From Microbacterium testaceum StLB037 (lineage in GTDB: Bacteria; Actinomycetota; Actinomycetes; Actinomycetales; Microbacteriaceae): 64,000 nucleotides of DNA. The stretch's first letter is position 1. Every line of letters starts with the position of its first letter. The translations under genes were made by a program, and so were the position numbers. The notes beneath the pieces were generated by a model that worked only from the letters and a program-made list of their open reading frames with translations, did not search any database and was not told the origin of the DNA. Below are positions 9,453 to 18,926 of this stretch, one piece after another. The DNA lies in assembly GCF_900104345.1 (NCBI RefSeq), contig NZ_FNJN01000008.1:62001-126000 (forward strand), written 5' to 3'.

Positions 9453-10609
9453 TCTCGGTCCTCGCCGTCCTGTACGCCGGACGGAACGCCCGTCCCGCGT
9501 ATCCACTCCTCGATGCCGTCGATGTATCGTTCTGCCATCTTCTCGACGGAGTAGGTCCCCGCGTATCCGAGTGTGTCCTGTTTCAAACGTTCCCTCATCG
9601 AGTGGTCCGTGAGTATCCTGAGCACCCCGTCCGCGTACATGTCGATCGAATTCCCCGTGACGATCGCGTTCACGTCGGGAATGAGGTACTCGAACTCCGG
9701 CGCGTGCCACGGCCAGTCCGTCGTCACGATCGGCACTCCGGCAGCAAAGCTGTCGACGGCGACGAGACCGACTCGGCCCGGGACCAGGAGGGCCTGGGAG
9801 AGCGCGAGAGCGGTCCACTTCCTCTTGCCGTGAACCTGCCCGAGATAGACGCACCAAGAATGATTTGCTGCGAACGCCGCCACGTCGGACTCCCGCTCCC
9901 CGGAACCTGCGATCAGAAGACGGAACTCCGGCACCTTCGCATGGACGGCGACGGCGCTTTCGAGCAGGAAATCTAGCCGCTTCGACTCATCGAGCCCTCC
10001 AATGTAGAGGGCCGTCGCATCGGTCAGGCCGTATTGCCCGGCGAACTCCGCCTTCTCATCCTCGGTCAGGCCCGTCACGCCCTCCGAGAGCTCCGAGGTG
10101 TCGACCGCGTTTTCCAGCACTGTAACCCGTTCCCGCGGGTACCCTTCAGCGACGACAGCCTTCTTCCCGCCCTCTGTGTAGGCGAAGAACCAATCGGCGC
10201 GGGACGTCATCCACAGTCGGAGCCGCTCGCTCAGCGCACCGACATCCTGGGTGTAATCACGACCGTGTCCCCACAGCGCAACCGGGAACCGCCGTCGTCG
10301 TCGGCCGAGCAGCATGTACGCATCAAGGTTGCGACGAGCCTGCTCCAGCACGACGAAGTCGGCGTCGCTCAGCACGCGGGCAAGCCTGCGCATGGTTAGT
10401 CTTCTGCCAGCGAGGTTCAGTTCAAGTTGCGAGATGGAACGTTCACCCGATACGTGCACGCCATCCGAACGGGCGGCGAGGGTTCCGGATGGTTTCCCCG
10501 CCGCGATGACGATCTCGATCCCGCGAGCGCGTCCGCTTTCCACCATCTGATTGAAGAGCGGCGCACGGTAATGAGGAACGTACTCCTGGACGATGACAAC
10601 TCTCGTCAT
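9449..10609 (-). CDS. Glycosyltransferase family 4
   Basis: A 386-residue GT-B transferase. It opens with an acceptor-half motif, VPHYRAPLFNQMVE, typical of family 4 enzymes. The donor half has ALYIGGLDESKRLD, LLIAGSGERESDV and LVPGRVGLVAVDSFAAGVPIVTT, where the second E of the usual E-x7-E is replaced around VDSFA. The ATG abuts the TAA of the next gene with no gap. Expected in the cytosol or at the inner leaflet, extending the lipid-linked repeat. The missing E-x7-E glutamate is the one oddity; many family members tolerate it. Confidence 0.82.
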   Translation of the reverse strand: MTRVVIVQEYVPHYRAPLFNQMVESGRARGIEIVIAAGKPSGTLAARSDGVHVSGERSISQLELNLAGRRLTMRRLARVLSDADFVVLEQARRNLDAYMLLGRRRRRFPVALWGHGRDYTQDVGALSERLRLWMTSRADWFFAYTEGGKKAVVAEGYPRERVTVLENAVDTSELSEGVTGLTEDEKAEFAGQYGLTDATALYIGGLDESKRLDFLLESAVAVHAKVPEFRLLIAGSGERESDVAAFAANHSWCVYLGQVHGKRKWTALALSQALLVPGRVGLVAVDSFAAGVPIVTTDWPWHAPEFEYLIPDVNAIVTGNSIDMYADGVLRILTDHSMRERLKQDTLGYAGTYSVEKMAERYIDGIEEWIRGTGVPSGVQDGEDRE

Positions 10610-11725
10610 TTACCGTCCCTCCCCGCGCAAGAGCGTTACCCAGCGCTCGCTGAAGACGCTAACGGAGAAGTCGCGGCTGAACCGCTCCGAAGCCTCCCGC
10701 GACAAGCCGTGTAGCAGTTCTTCGTCTTCGAGAAGCCGCAGGACGCCTTCCTTCATCCCTTCGACATCGTTCGGCGCGTACACGAGGCCGGTGACGCCAT
10801 CGCTGACGATGTCTTTGATGCCGCCCACGTCAAAGGCTACGACGGGCGTGCCCACCGCCATCGCCTCCAGGATGGTCAGCGGTTGAGCCTCATAGGCGTA
10901 GGTGCTAGGAAATACGAGCACTGATGCGCTCGCTAATAAATCCCATTTCGTGTGCTGGTCAGTGATCGCCCCCAGGAAAACTACTCGTGACGCCAGTCCG
11001 TCATTAGCGGCATCCGCTAGGAGCATCGCCTGGAAGTCATCATCGACCGGCGCCCCTGCAATAACAAACTGTGTTTCAGGGCGATTCTCGGAGACGGCCC
11101 TTGCCACCTGCAGAAAAGTCCCCGCTCCTTTTTCTGGGATCAGGTTCGAAAAGTACAGCACGGGGCCAGAGACGCCCGACTGCGGTCCGACCGGAGGGCT
11201 TACAGCGTTCGGTATCGAAAGCACAGGAGCGGAGACGAAAGGTCGAACGTCTGCGCATAGCGTCTCACCCAGACACACAACCACGTCACCGCTACGGAGA
11301 AGCATCTTCACAAAGAAGTCGTAGACACGCGATCGCCCCGCGAGATCCGAAAATCCTCGAGTGTGCAAGTAAATGATGGTTTTGGCACGAAGAGCTCGCA
11401 GAACACAACTCAAAGCAACATCGACCCAAAATGAGAAAGTCCGGTTGGTAACGAAAAAGATTATGACTCCAGGCTTGCGAAACAAGATTCGCCCGAATAG
11501 TCGTCCCGGCATCATTGCCGCCGAGAGAAGCTTTCGAAATGAGAACTTGCCAACCTCAGAAACAGCCTTACTGAAACGGCGTTCGACAATATCGAGGGCG
11601 AAGCCACGGTCCCGAAGTACCTGCATGAGTGTACGCGTCATGAGCGTCGACCCGTGCAGCGGCGGCGGGAGCTGACTGATCACGAGAATTCTCTTATCTC
11701 TCGCGTCACGCATGCGGTCACTCAC
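10610..11725 (-). CDS. Glycosyltransferase family 4
   Basis: About 371 residues from GTG 11725, an 8-base overlap with the end of the upstream gene; ATG 11713 is an alternative. The N-terminal LVISQLPPPLHGSTLMTRTLM is a classic GT4 acceptor-site opening. The donor half contains LYFSNLIPEKGAGTFLQVA, FVIAGAPVDDDF and the motif AYEAQPLTILEAMAVGTPVVAFDVGG, with E-x7-E intact (EAQPLTILE). A hydrophobic segment near residues 85-115 probably docks the protein to the membrane. It belongs to the tightly packed leftward series. Confidence 0.87.
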   Translation of the reverse strand: MSDRMRDARDKRILVISQLPPPLHGSTLMTRTLMQVLRDRGFALDIVERRFSKAVSEVGKFSFRKLLSAAMMPGRLFGRILFRKPGVIIFFVTNRTFSFWVDVALSCVLRALRAKTIIYLHTRGFSDLAGRSRVYDFFVKMLLRSGDVVVCLGETLCADVRPFVSAPVLSIPNAVSPPVGPQSGVSGPVLYFSNLIPEKGAGTFLQVARAVSENRPETQFVIAGAPVDDDFQAMLLADAANDGLASRVVFLGAITDQHTKWDLLASASVLVFPSTYAYEAQPLTILEAMAVGTPVVAFDVGGIKDIVSDGVTGLVYAPNDVEGMKEGVLRLLEDEELLHGLSREASERFSRDFSVSVFSERWVTLLRGEGR

Positions 11726-12530
11726 CCTTGCTCCAGAGCGGACGCTGGAGAAGATATCCAACTGAAACAATCAAGAACCGAATATTTCCATACAGGTATC
11801 TTCGACCGAGTCGCCGAGGCTCCGCCAGTAAACGATAAAGCCACTCGAATCCGGAGTTCTGGACTAAACGAGGAGCCTCGGGAATCGTCTGCGCAACAAA
11901 GTCGAAGGCCGCACCCACATTCAGCACTGGGATATTGACAGATTTTGCTATCTCCGTGCCAACAAAATCCTGTTTCGGCGTTCCCAAACCCACCCAGATA
12001 ATATCGGACTCGACACGACCCACTTCCTCGATACAGGCCTTGATGTATGCCTCGTCGATGGGCGCGAAAGGCGGCGAGAAAATCCCGGACACGCGAGCGG
12101 CCGGGTACTCGACAGCCATCCGATGCTGTAGCGCTTCCAGCATTCGAGGAGAACCTCCCAACAGAAAATGGCGCAACGGCTCCCGCGAACTGTCTTTCAG
12201 AATCTCTCGAAAGACCGACGGCCCCCTCACCCGACGAGCTGCCCGCTGTGTGGCGCGCATGAACCACACGACGGGCGTACCGTCGGGAAAGTTGAGGCAG
12301 CCCGGCTGCACGAGCAGGCGCTTATATGCCGAGTCCTCACCCGCGAGGGCCACGTTCCAGGCATTGGCGAAACGGACATTGATGCCACCGCGTCGCGACA
12401 ATGCGCGGTCGACGATCCACCGAACGGTCTGCTGCAGATCTGCGACAGCAAAAGGGATGCCTCCAACGTTGACCAAGTCAAAATCAGACCGGTCATGAGA
12501 CCCGCTCTGCCGCTCAGGGTTGGCGTTCAA
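11718..12530 (-). CDS. WecG/TagA/CpsF-family glycosyltransferase (GT26)
   Basis: A 270-residue family GT26 member, the group that transfers N-acetylmannosaminuronic acid, ManNAc or similar sugars to a lipid-linked acceptor. Diagnostic segments are FANAWNVALA, the NFPDGTPVVWFMR loop carrying the catalytic-type Asp, LLGGSPRMLEALQ, and DIIWVGLGTPKQDFV. The start is taken as TTG 12530, overlapping the preceding TGA, with GAGG 8 bases upstream; a longer in-frame reading to 12581 would run into that gene. Base composition is lower in GC than the housekeeping genes further right. Confidence 0.85.
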   Translation of the reverse strand: MNANPERQSGSHDRSDFDLVNVGGIPFAVADLQQTVRWIVDRALSRRGGINVRFANAWNVALAGEDSAYKRLLVQPGCLNFPDGTPVVWFMRATQRAARRVRGPSVFREILKDSSREPLRHFLLGGSPRMLEALQHRMAVEYPAARVSGIFSPPFAPIDEAYIKACIEEVGRVESDIIWVGLGTPKQDFVGTEIAKSVNIPVLNVGAAFDFVAQTIPEAPRLVQNSGFEWLYRLLAEPRRLGRRYLYGNIRFLIVSVGYLLQRPLWSKGE

Positions 12531-13567
12531 CGATTGATCCTCAACTTCCCCCAGGACGCGCGAGACACATCGCGAACCCATTTAAACGGCGAGTTTTTCG
12601 GGATTCCGAGGCATGCACCAAGCGTGCCCACGGCAATGGGTCGCAAACCATGGCCAGCTTCTTCAACCGAGTGCGACAAAGCATCCGAGGTGAATCTCTT
12701 GTATAGGCGACGGATACCATAACGCTTCTCCGCGGGCAGATGCCATAAGGGTAGTGCCACGTCATCGTCTCGCACGTTTTTATACTTGAGTGGTTGCGTC
12801 CATAATCGTTTGACATAAAAGTTTGCGGACCCAGCCTGTATTCCGATTCGACTATTTGCGACGCTCAATACGTGAGCCTCTTCGAACGCATATAAGGTCC
12901 CCCCTGCCGAACGATCGATGTTCTCCAAGAGAATTGCAGCCGCCTCCAGATAGTACGCCTGGACAATCTTCCCGCTCAGCGCAACGAATTCACCTCCGCA
13001 ATACGCTAGCGGCGGGGCGGCATCATCAAGTCCAGCCATCTTTTGAGTCATCTCACGTCGAGACATGGAGTTCACTGATTCGTCGGGCGCATAATCAATA
13101 CTGAGAGCGATTCCTCCATCTTCGCGCACTCTTCGCCACATGTTGGACGCACGCGGCGACCCTGTCCAAACCATGTCGCTATCGAGAACGAGAATCTCGT
13201 CGTCCGGAAGTAGCGTTTGGGCCGCCCATTTCAAGACGTCGAGCACGAAGAATTGATTACGCCATGCCGCTGGCCACGTTGCTGGCGGTTCGTGCGAGTA
13301 GGGGATTTGAACAATTTCCACCCCCAATCGCCGAAGCAGCACCTCAACTTCATGCGAGACTCGCGAAGCGCTCCCGTCCCACGTGACATTCGAGAAGAGC
13401 ACTAGCCGAGCAGTCGGCTCGACCAGTCTTGCAGTCGCGAAGAAGACTGCGATACATCGGCGATAAACGTCACGAAAACCCTCACTCGCTATGTGCCCGC
13501 GCATCTGTGCATACGCGCCCAGCTCGCCGTCACCATGCGTGTAGAACCAACTCGAAATTATCTTCAT
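12527..13567 (-). CDS. Putative GT8-like glycosyltransferase
   Basis: A 346-residue protein starting at the ATG for MKIISSWFYTHGDG (a GGGG Shine-Dalgarno lies about 6 bases upstream). It has a GT-A-like outline. The central LPDDEILVLDSDMVWTG holds a DxD (DSD), as in GT8/GT2 enzymes, and AWRNQFFVLDVLKWA precedes it. No signal peptide or membrane segment is seen. It is the first gene of the leftward polysaccharide series. Codon use is less GC-biased than in housekeeping genes. Closest resemblance by eye is to uncharacterised polysaccharide-locus transferases, so the function is tentative. Confidence 0.55.
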   Translation of the reverse strand: MKIISSWFYTHGDGELGAYAQMRGHIASEGFRDVYRRCIAVFFATARLVEPTARLVLFSNVTWDGSASRVSHEVEVLLRRLGVEIVQIPYSHEPPATWPAAWRNQFFVLDVLKWAAQTLLPDDEILVLDSDMVWTGSPRASNMWRRVREDGGIALSIDYAPDESVNSMSRREMTQKMAGLDDAAPPLAYCGGEFVALSGKIVQAYYLEAAAILLENIDRSAGGTLYAFEEAHVLSVANSRIGIQAGSANFYVKRLWTQPLKYKNVRDDDVALPLWHLPAEKRYGIRRLYKRFTSDALSHSVEEAGHGLRPIAVGTLGACLGIPKNSPFKWVRDVSRASWGKLRINR

Positions 13568-13625
13568 AGCAACCCCATCGAGTCCCACCGCGGAACCAGC
13601 GGTGTCGGCCTGACCCTCAAAACCA

Positions 13626-13655
13626 ACATTAGTGGCACCCCCCATTCGTCACCAA
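13626..13655 (-). promoter_or_regulatory. Possible promoter of the leftward polysaccharide operon
   Basis: On the minus strand, TTGGTG (13655-13650) and TAATGT (13631-13626) are 18 bases apart, about 60 bases ahead of the GT8-like start. Fit to sigma-70-type consensus is moderate. Confidence 0.35.
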
Positions 13656-13841
13656 CAAATGAACGGAAAGTTTCGTTTGTGCGGATATTCCTAAGAAAAC
13701 TGAGGTACGCGGGTGCGGCACGCCGACGTCGCGCACACAGATCAAACTGCAATCGCAACCCAGGCCCGCGTCGGCACTCGTTAATCGGATTCTGGACTAT
13801 GCATCTGCCCTACACTCTCTGCCGCCGTCGAGCGCAGTCAA

Positions 13842-13853
13842 CCGATATATCGG
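13842..13853. repeat. 12-base perfect palindrome CCGATATATCGG
   Basis: Located just after the CPBP protease stop, in the gap upstream of the polysaccharide operon. It could be an operator or a short processing hairpin. Nothing in the sequence decides between these. Confidence 0.5.
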
Positions 13854-13878
13854 GCACAATGGCCTGCACCCTGTTGCG

Positions 13879-14688
13879 TCATGATGCGGCAGTGCCGATG
13901 AAAATCAAAGCTAAGAATGCTGCGTTGTACACCGCGTGTATCAGCACTGCCCCCCAAATGCGTCCGGTCAGGAGCACTGTGGCAGAGCAAACCATGCCAA
14001 GAGCGAACAGCTCAAGACCGCTGACGAACTCGACCGCCGCGAACGCCGCGTGAAGTAGAACGAATGTGCCCGCCGAAAATAATGCCGCGGTCAGCGCTGC
14101 CGGCAACGACCCCACGCTTCGGCGCAGAAGTTGATAGATCGCAACCAGAACGACGGCTCGAAAAAAAAGCTCCTCGACAACAGGCGCGACCAGTGCCGCC
14201 GGTACGGCCTGTGTCCACCACCATCGGATCGGCACCAAGCCGTCGAGAGATCCTGTTGCGGGAAACGAAGAAACATTCGCGCCCGAGATAGCCCCCGCTC
14301 CTAAACGGAGGAGCACGCCGACCCCGACTCCCCAAAGGATGTCGGTCGCTTTGAATTGTAGGAGACCAGCTGGCCGGGCGCGGGCGATTGCGGCGCAGAT
14401 CGCGACACCCATCCCCGCCCACAAAGTGAGCAGCGACGCCTCCGGTGCCCACGAGAGCGGCGAACGATATATGAGGAGCGCGGCTGCCATGCCAAATGCA
14501 AGGCCGGCAAACGCACACAGGAGCACCCAGCGATCCCATTTCCGAACAGCGCGTCCCCCGAGACGCCAATCGACGCGACGTAGACGATGAGCGCGCGTCG
14601 TCGATCCGCCCGCCGGGAACCGAACGTTCGCGGGCGACAAGTCCGCGGCGGAAGGCGTCGCGGCGAACTCGGTAGGCTGCTGATGCAC
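13879..14688 (-). CDS. CPBP family intramembrane glutamic protease
   Basis: A 269-residue integral membrane protein of the CAAX-protease/bacteriocin-processing family. After a charged 50-residue N-terminus come about seven hydrophobic segments. The catalytic motifs are present: PVVEELFFRAVVL (EExxxR) and VLLHAAFA (the H motif), with a final HAVYNAAF (HxxxN/B). These enzymes cleave or mature membrane-bound substrates within the bilayer. The GTG start is preceded by TATGTT at a 6-base gap. It is divergent from the tyrosine phosphatase gene. Substrate unknown; the location may be coincidental to polysaccharide export. Confidence 0.85.
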   Translation of the reverse strand: MHQQPTEFAATPSAADLSPANVRFPAGGSTTRAHRLRRVDWRLGGRAVRKWDRWVLLCAFAGLAFGMAAALLIYRSPLSWAPEASLLTLWAGMGVAICAAIARARPAGLLQFKATDILWGVGVGVLLRLGAGAISGANVSSFPATGSLDGLVPIRWWWTQAVPAALVAPVVEELFFRAVVLVAIYQLLRRSVGSLPAALTAALFSAGTFVLLHAAFAAVEFVSGLELFALGMVCSATVLLTGRIWGAVLIHAVYNAAFLALIFIGTAAS

Positions 14689-14694
14689 GTGGCC

Positions 14695-14700
14695 AACATA
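14695..14700 (-). promoter_or_regulatory. -10 box for leaderless CPBP protease transcript
   Basis: TATGTT on the minus strand, exactly 6 bases before the GTG at 14688. It matches the leaderless pattern seen for many genes here and supports this start. Confidence 0.5.
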
Positions 14701-14756
14701 GCGTTCATCTGGACCACAATCCGCTCGGCTCCACCCTCATTCACCCGAGGAAAATC

Positions 14757-15356
14757 ATGCTGAACATCTTGACCGTATGTACCGGCAATGTGTGCCGTTC
14801 GCCCGTCGCTGCGCAGCTTCTCGCAACGCGTCTCGGCGACCTTGACGTCGAGTTCCAGAGTGCTGGGACAAGGGCGCGAAACGGAATGTCGATGACCTCA
14901 GGGGCGATGGCACTGGCGACCAACCGCGGAGTGGACCCCGCAACGACGCTTGCACACCGCGCAAGGTTGTTGGCAGACAGCCATCTACGCGGCACAGACC
15001 TCTTGCTCGGAATGGCACGGGAACACCGCAGAGAGATTGTTGAATTAGCGCCATCCTCGATGCGACGGACCTTCACCATTCGAGAGCTCGCGCGTCTCTG
15101 CGAGGCTATTACGGACGACGACCTCCGGGGAGCGTGGAGCCAAGCTGAGAGGTCAAATGAGCCCGGGGTTCGACTCGAGTTCATGCTGCGGTTGATCGCC
15201 GCTCAACGCGGGGTCGCGCCCGAACCCGTCACAGTGCTCGACGACGATGTCGTTGATCCCTATGGCCGATCGCCCGAATTCTACGAGCGGTCAGGACTTG
15301 AGTTGGAGCCCGGCCTCCAAACCGTCGAGCGCATTGTGCGGCTCACCTTCGAATGA
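14757..15356 (+). CDS. Low-molecular-weight protein tyrosine phosphatase
   Basis: A 199-residue Wzb/Ptp-type phosphatase that removes phosphate from tyrosines of the adjacent BY-kinase, so kinase and phosphatase cycle during capsule export. The P-loop is CTGNVCRS (Cys8, Arg14, Ser15), and the general-acid segment DPYGRSPEFY near residue 165 carries the Asp. GAGGAAAA lies just before the ATG. At 199 residues it is longer than the roughly 150 of typical members, with an extra Arg-rich middle section around residues 85-140. The gene for its presumed partner starts 160 bases downstream on the same strand. Confidence 0.88.
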   Translation: MLNILTVCTGNVCRSPVAAQLLATRLGDLDVEFQSAGTRARNGMSMTSGAMALATNRGVDPATTLAHRARLLADSHLRGTDLLLGMAREHRREIVELAPSSMRRTFTIRELARLCEAITDDDLRGAWSQAERSNEPGVRLEFMLRLIAAQRGVAPEPVTVLDDDVVDPYGRSPEFYERSGLELEPGLQTVERIVRLTFE

Positions 15357-15517
15357 GACGGACCCGCTCGACGCCGAGCGCGCCGGGACTGCTTCTCGCG
15401 CCGGTCAACGTCCCCGTGTAGCAGCCACACACGAGCGTCTTGCATTCTTTGTGTCAGACTGAGCAGGACTTTCCACACGCTGAGTCCTCGGTCGTCAGCG
15501 ACTCCTCGAAAGGCCCC

Positions 15518-17017
15518 ATGGAGCTCAGCGATTACATCCGCATCCTCCGCAAGAACTGGTTGACGGTATTGGTGCTGACTCTTGTTGGCCTCGTTGTGGC
15601 GACCGTCTTCACGCTGACACGCACCCCGACCTACGAGTCGTCGAGCACGGTCTTTGTCTCGACACAAGGTTCCACAACGACGGCAGAACTCCAGCAAGGC
15701 TCCAGCTTCACTCAAGCGCGTATCAACACCTATGTGGGCCTAGTGGGCACTCCGGCCGTACTCGACCCGGTCATCGAGAGCCTTGGCCTTCCCACAACCG
15801 CAGATGCGCTAGCGGACAACGTCAAGGCCTCGGCAACTCTCAACTCGACTCTCATCACGCTGTCGGTGACGGACACGAACGCAGATCGCGCAGCGGCCAT
15901 CGCGAACGGTATTGCGTCGAGCCTTGCGACAGTCGTGCCAGAGCTTGAGCCGGCCGTGGACGGGGGCGCTAGCCCGGTACGCCTGAGCCGCGTCCGAGAC
16001 GCGCAACCGGCGCTGCGTCCTGCAAGCCCGAACGTCCCGTTGAATGTTCTGGTTGGCGGGCTCGTAGGTCTCGCCGTGGGAATCGCCGCCGCCGCTCTTC
16101 GGACCACCCTCGATAACCGCGTCCGCACTCCTAAAGATGCCGAACAAATCACAAAAACACCCGCAATCGGCGCTATTGCATACGACACGAAAGCGAAAGA
16201 ACGACCGCTCATCGTTCACGCCGATCCTCTGAGCCCGCGCGCCGAGTCGTTCCGAGCCCTGCGGACGAACTTGCAGTTCCTGGACATGGGCGGACGTTCG
16301 AGCTTTGTCATCACCAGTTCGATCCCTAGCGAGGGCAAATCGACGACGACGATCAACCTCGCGATTGCCCTCGCTGACGCTGGAAAGCGCGTCGCCCTAC
16401 TCGACACCGACCTGCGTAAGCCAAAAGTTGCGGAGTACCTCAGCATCGAGGGCGGCGCTGGTCTGACCGATGTACTCATCGGACGCGCCAAAGTCAACGA
16501 AGTGATGATGCCGTGGGGCGGCCGGAGCCTCTATGTGCTGCCCGCTGGCAAGATCCCGCCGAACCCGAGCGAACTGCTCGGATCGCAGCAGATGGGCATC
16601 CTGCTCGAGATGCTCGAGCGGGACTTCGACGTCGTGCTGTGCGACGCCCCTCCGCTCCTCCCTGTGACCGACGCTGCGATCCTGGCGCGTGCTACGAGCG
16701 GAGCGCTCATGGTGGTCGCCGCAGGCAAGACGACCAAACACCAGCTCACCGGCGCGACGGAGGCTCTCGAAACGGTCGGAGCGAAACTGGCCGGCTTCGT
16801 CATGTCGATGGTGCCGACTCGCGGCCCCGACTCCTATTACTCGGGATACGGGTATGGCTACGGGTACGGCTATCGCGAGGTGCCCGCCAAGCCAAACCGT
16901 TCTGCATCCAAGAAGGAGAAGCGCGCCAAAAACGTCGAGGTGGCCTCGGTGGACACACTCGACGAACTCGGCTTCTCTCCGCGCCGCACCTCGCGAGAAG
17001 CTCAACGCGACTCCTAA
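15518..17017 (+). CDS. Wzz-domain bacterial tyrosine kinase (polysaccharide co-polymerase)
   Basis: A 499-residue fusion of a Wzz chain-length domain with a BY-kinase. ATG 15518 is chosen because AAAGG precedes it and the protein then begins MELSDYIRIL, the usual start of this family. Membrane segments lie near residues 16-37 and 170-190. The kinase has Walker A SIPSEGKSTTT (about 266-276), Walker A' VALLDTDLRKP and a Walker B-like DVVLCDAPP. The C-terminus carries a tyrosine cluster (SYYSGYGYGYGYGY, about 438-451), the autophosphorylation tail. It should govern polymer length and export with the phosphatase upstream. Confidence 0.92.
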   Translation: MELSDYIRILRKNWLTVLVLTLVGLVVATVFTLTRTPTYESSSTVFVSTQGSTTTAELQQGSSFTQARINTYVGLVGTPAVLDPVIESLGLPTTADALADNVKASATLNSTLITLSVTDTNADRAAAIANGIASSLATVVPELEPAVDGGASPVRLSRVRDAQPALRPASPNVPLNVLVGGLVGLAVGIAAAALRTTLDNRVRTPKDAEQITKTPAIGAIAYDTKAKERPLIVHADPLSPRAESFRALRTNLQFLDMGGRSSFVITSSIPSEGKSTTTINLAIALADAGKRVALLDTDLRKPKVAEYLSIEGGAGLTDVLIGRAKVNEVMMPWGGRSLYVLPAGKIPPNPSELLGSQQMGILLEMLERDFDVVLCDAPPLLPVTDAAILARATSGALMVVAAGKTTKHQLTGATEALETVGAKLAGFVMSMVPTRGPDSYYSGYGYGYGYGYREVPAKPNRSASKKEKRAKNVEVASVDTLDELGFSPRRTSREAQRDS

Positions 17018-17104
17018 GCCAGGAGCACTCACACCGGGTTGACTTAGCTGAGCTGTCCGTCAAACAGTACGACTACGGCAGGTCCGAGACGAAAGGCGCC
17101 CCGC

Positions 17105-18919
17105 ATGAATTCGCCCGTCCTTCCTCCGGCCATCGTCACCGCAGGTCGTGTAGCGGCGTGGGTGCTCGCCGGGCTTCTCCTGCTCATGGTCGTGATGGGT
17201 GCGTGGATCGGCATTCGGGGCTGGATGGCCTACCAGCACCTGATGCGCATCGAGGCCAAAGTCACGGACGCGTCTTCGGCACTCGCTTCCGATCCTTCGC
17301 AAGCGGGTTCCACTCTGGGGCGGCTCGCGGCTGATGCCTCCGCGGCTCATGACCTCACCTCAGACCCCATCTGGCACCTGGCCGAGGGCACGCCGTGGAT
17401 CGGCCCCCAGCTCCGCGCCTTCGGGACCGTTGCCACGGCTGGCGACGAGCTTCTCAGTGAAGCGCTCATGCCGCTCGTCACGGCCGCCCAAGACACATCC
17501 TTCGACGCTCTCAAGCCCGTCAATGGTCGCATCGACACGAGCGGGCTCGGGGTACTCGTTGCGCCCGCGCAGACCGCGGCGGTATCGGCGGCCCAAGCAG
17601 CACGCCAGGTGGACGACATCAGCCACACTCCTCTCGTCGGCGCCATCTCGCGGGCGGTCGACAAGTCGAGCACCGTGTTCGACCAAGCAGCGAGGGGACT
17701 CGACGCTCTCTCGCGTGCGACGCGACTTCTGCCTGACGTTCTCGGGCAGAACGGCGAACGCAGCTATCTCGTGCTCGTCCAGAACAATGCGGAGTGGCGA
17801 TCGCTCGGCGGTATCGCCGGAACAGCGATTCTTTTGAAGACGAATCAGGGCGCGATCAGCCTCGCCGCGACGGAGTCAGGCACGTCGCTCTCGAGCGGCA
17901 TCAAGAATCCGGTCGTCGACCTACCCGCCGACGTGCAGAACATCTACGAGACCAGACCAGCACGCTTCTTCCAGAACCTCACGCAGGTTCCCGATTTCAC
18001 CTTCGATGGCCCGCTCGCCCAAGAAATGTACAAGCAGCGAACGGGTGTGTCCGTGGACGGCGTCATCGCCCTGGATCCGGTCGTGCTGTCCTACCTCCTG
18101 CGCGCAACCGGACCGGTAGCGCTGCCCGACGGCTCGACGCTGTCTGCCGAGAACGCCGTCAAAACGCTGCTCAGCGACGTCTATCAGCGATATCCCGATC
18201 CGTCAGCGCAGGATGCGTTCTTCGCCGCCTCGACTGGAGCCGTCTTCAACGCCTTTCTCGAAGGACGCGGGTCGACAGTGAGCTTGCTGACGAATCTCGC
18301 GACTGCGGCCGACCAGCGACGAGTGCTGATGTGGAGCGCCGATCCCGACGAACAGGCCATTCTGGAGGGGTCGTCGGTTGCCGGTGAGCTGCCGCAAACG
18401 GACGACGACACGGCCCGGTTCGGGGTGTATCTCAACGACGGCGGCGGTTCGAAGATGAGCTACTACGTCAAGCCTGACGTGAGTCTGGCGTGGGACCAGT
18501 GCGCCCCCGACGGGCGGAACGGCCCGCGTCAGCTGACTCTGCGGATGAGCCTCGCGAACACCGCGCCCACCGACGCCGAGACGTCACTTCCGCGATACGT
18601 CACTGCCAACGGCGCATTCGGTACGGCGCCGGGAACGGCGACGGTCGTCAACGACGTCTACCTCCCCGAGGGGTTCGAACTCGTCTCGGCCGAGACTGCG
18701 GCGGGTACGGGACCCTCGACCGGGACGTTCGAGGGGCGTCAGGTGCTGACCTTCGGGTTCCAACTTCTTCCCCAGTCGTCGGCCGACCTGACGGTGACCG
18801 TGCGCGCAACGACGACGGCGTCGAAAGCCGAGGCATTCGTCACCCCGACAGCCGATGCCGGAATTGAACCGACGGTCAAAGCCACGTGCGAAGCCACGGC
18901 AGTCGCAACCCTTCAGTGA
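17105..18919 (+). CDS. DUF4012 domain protein of the polysaccharide locus
   Basis: A 604-residue protein with one membrane anchor near residues 10-37 and a long extracytoplasmic domain. The block around NGERSYLVLVQNNAEWRSLGGI (the xNNxExRxxGG type) is the hallmark of DUF4012. It is followed by GVIALDPVVLSYLLRATGPV and a C-terminal beta-rich part. Genes of this family recur in actinobacterial exopolysaccharide loci next to Wzz/BY-kinases, as here. The biochemical role is unknown. Some resemblance to LytR-type attachment loci suggests a wall-side function, but no catalytic motif is recognised. Confidence 0.8.
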   Translation: MNSPVLPPAIVTAGRVAAWVLAGLLLLMVVMGAWIGIRGWMAYQHLMRIEAKVTDASSALASDPSQAGSTLGRLAADASAAHDLTSDPIWHLAEGTPWIGPQLRAFGTVATAGDELLSEALMPLVTAAQDTSFDALKPVNGRIDTSGLGVLVAPAQTAAVSAAQAARQVDDISHTPLVGAISRAVDKSSTVFDQAARGLDALSRATRLLPDVLGQNGERSYLVLVQNNAEWRSLGGIAGTAILLKTNQGAISLAATESGTSLSSGIKNPVVDLPADVQNIYETRPARFFQNLTQVPDFTFDGPLAQEMYKQRTGVSVDGVIALDPVVLSYLLRATGPVALPDGSTLSAENAVKTLLSDVYQRYPDPSAQDAFFAASTGAVFNAFLEGRGSTVSLLTNLATAADQRRVLMWSADPDEQAILEGSSVAGELPQTDDDTARFGVYLNDGGGSKMSYYVKPDVSLAWDQCAPDGRNGPRQLTLRMSLANTAPTDAETSLPRYVTANGAFGTAPGTATVVNDVYLPEGFELVSAETAAGTGPSTGTFEGRQVLTFGFQLLPQSSADLTVTVRATTTASKAEAFVTPTADAGIEPTVKATCEATAVATLQ

Positions 18920-18926
18920 ACAATGC

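Larger units (their letters stand above)
13568..13878. other. AT-richer gap without a gene
   Basis: About 310 bases between the first gene of the leftward polysaccharide series and the end of the CPBP protease gene. No coding pattern was seen in either direction. It carries a possible leftward promoter and a perfect 12-base palindrome, both listed separately. Confidence 0.6.

Noticed and set aside
17018..17104. Promoter with TTGACT ahead of the DUF4012 gene
   Set aside because: No acceptable -10 hexamer lies at 16-19 bases. The gene may be read with the upstream kinase gene.
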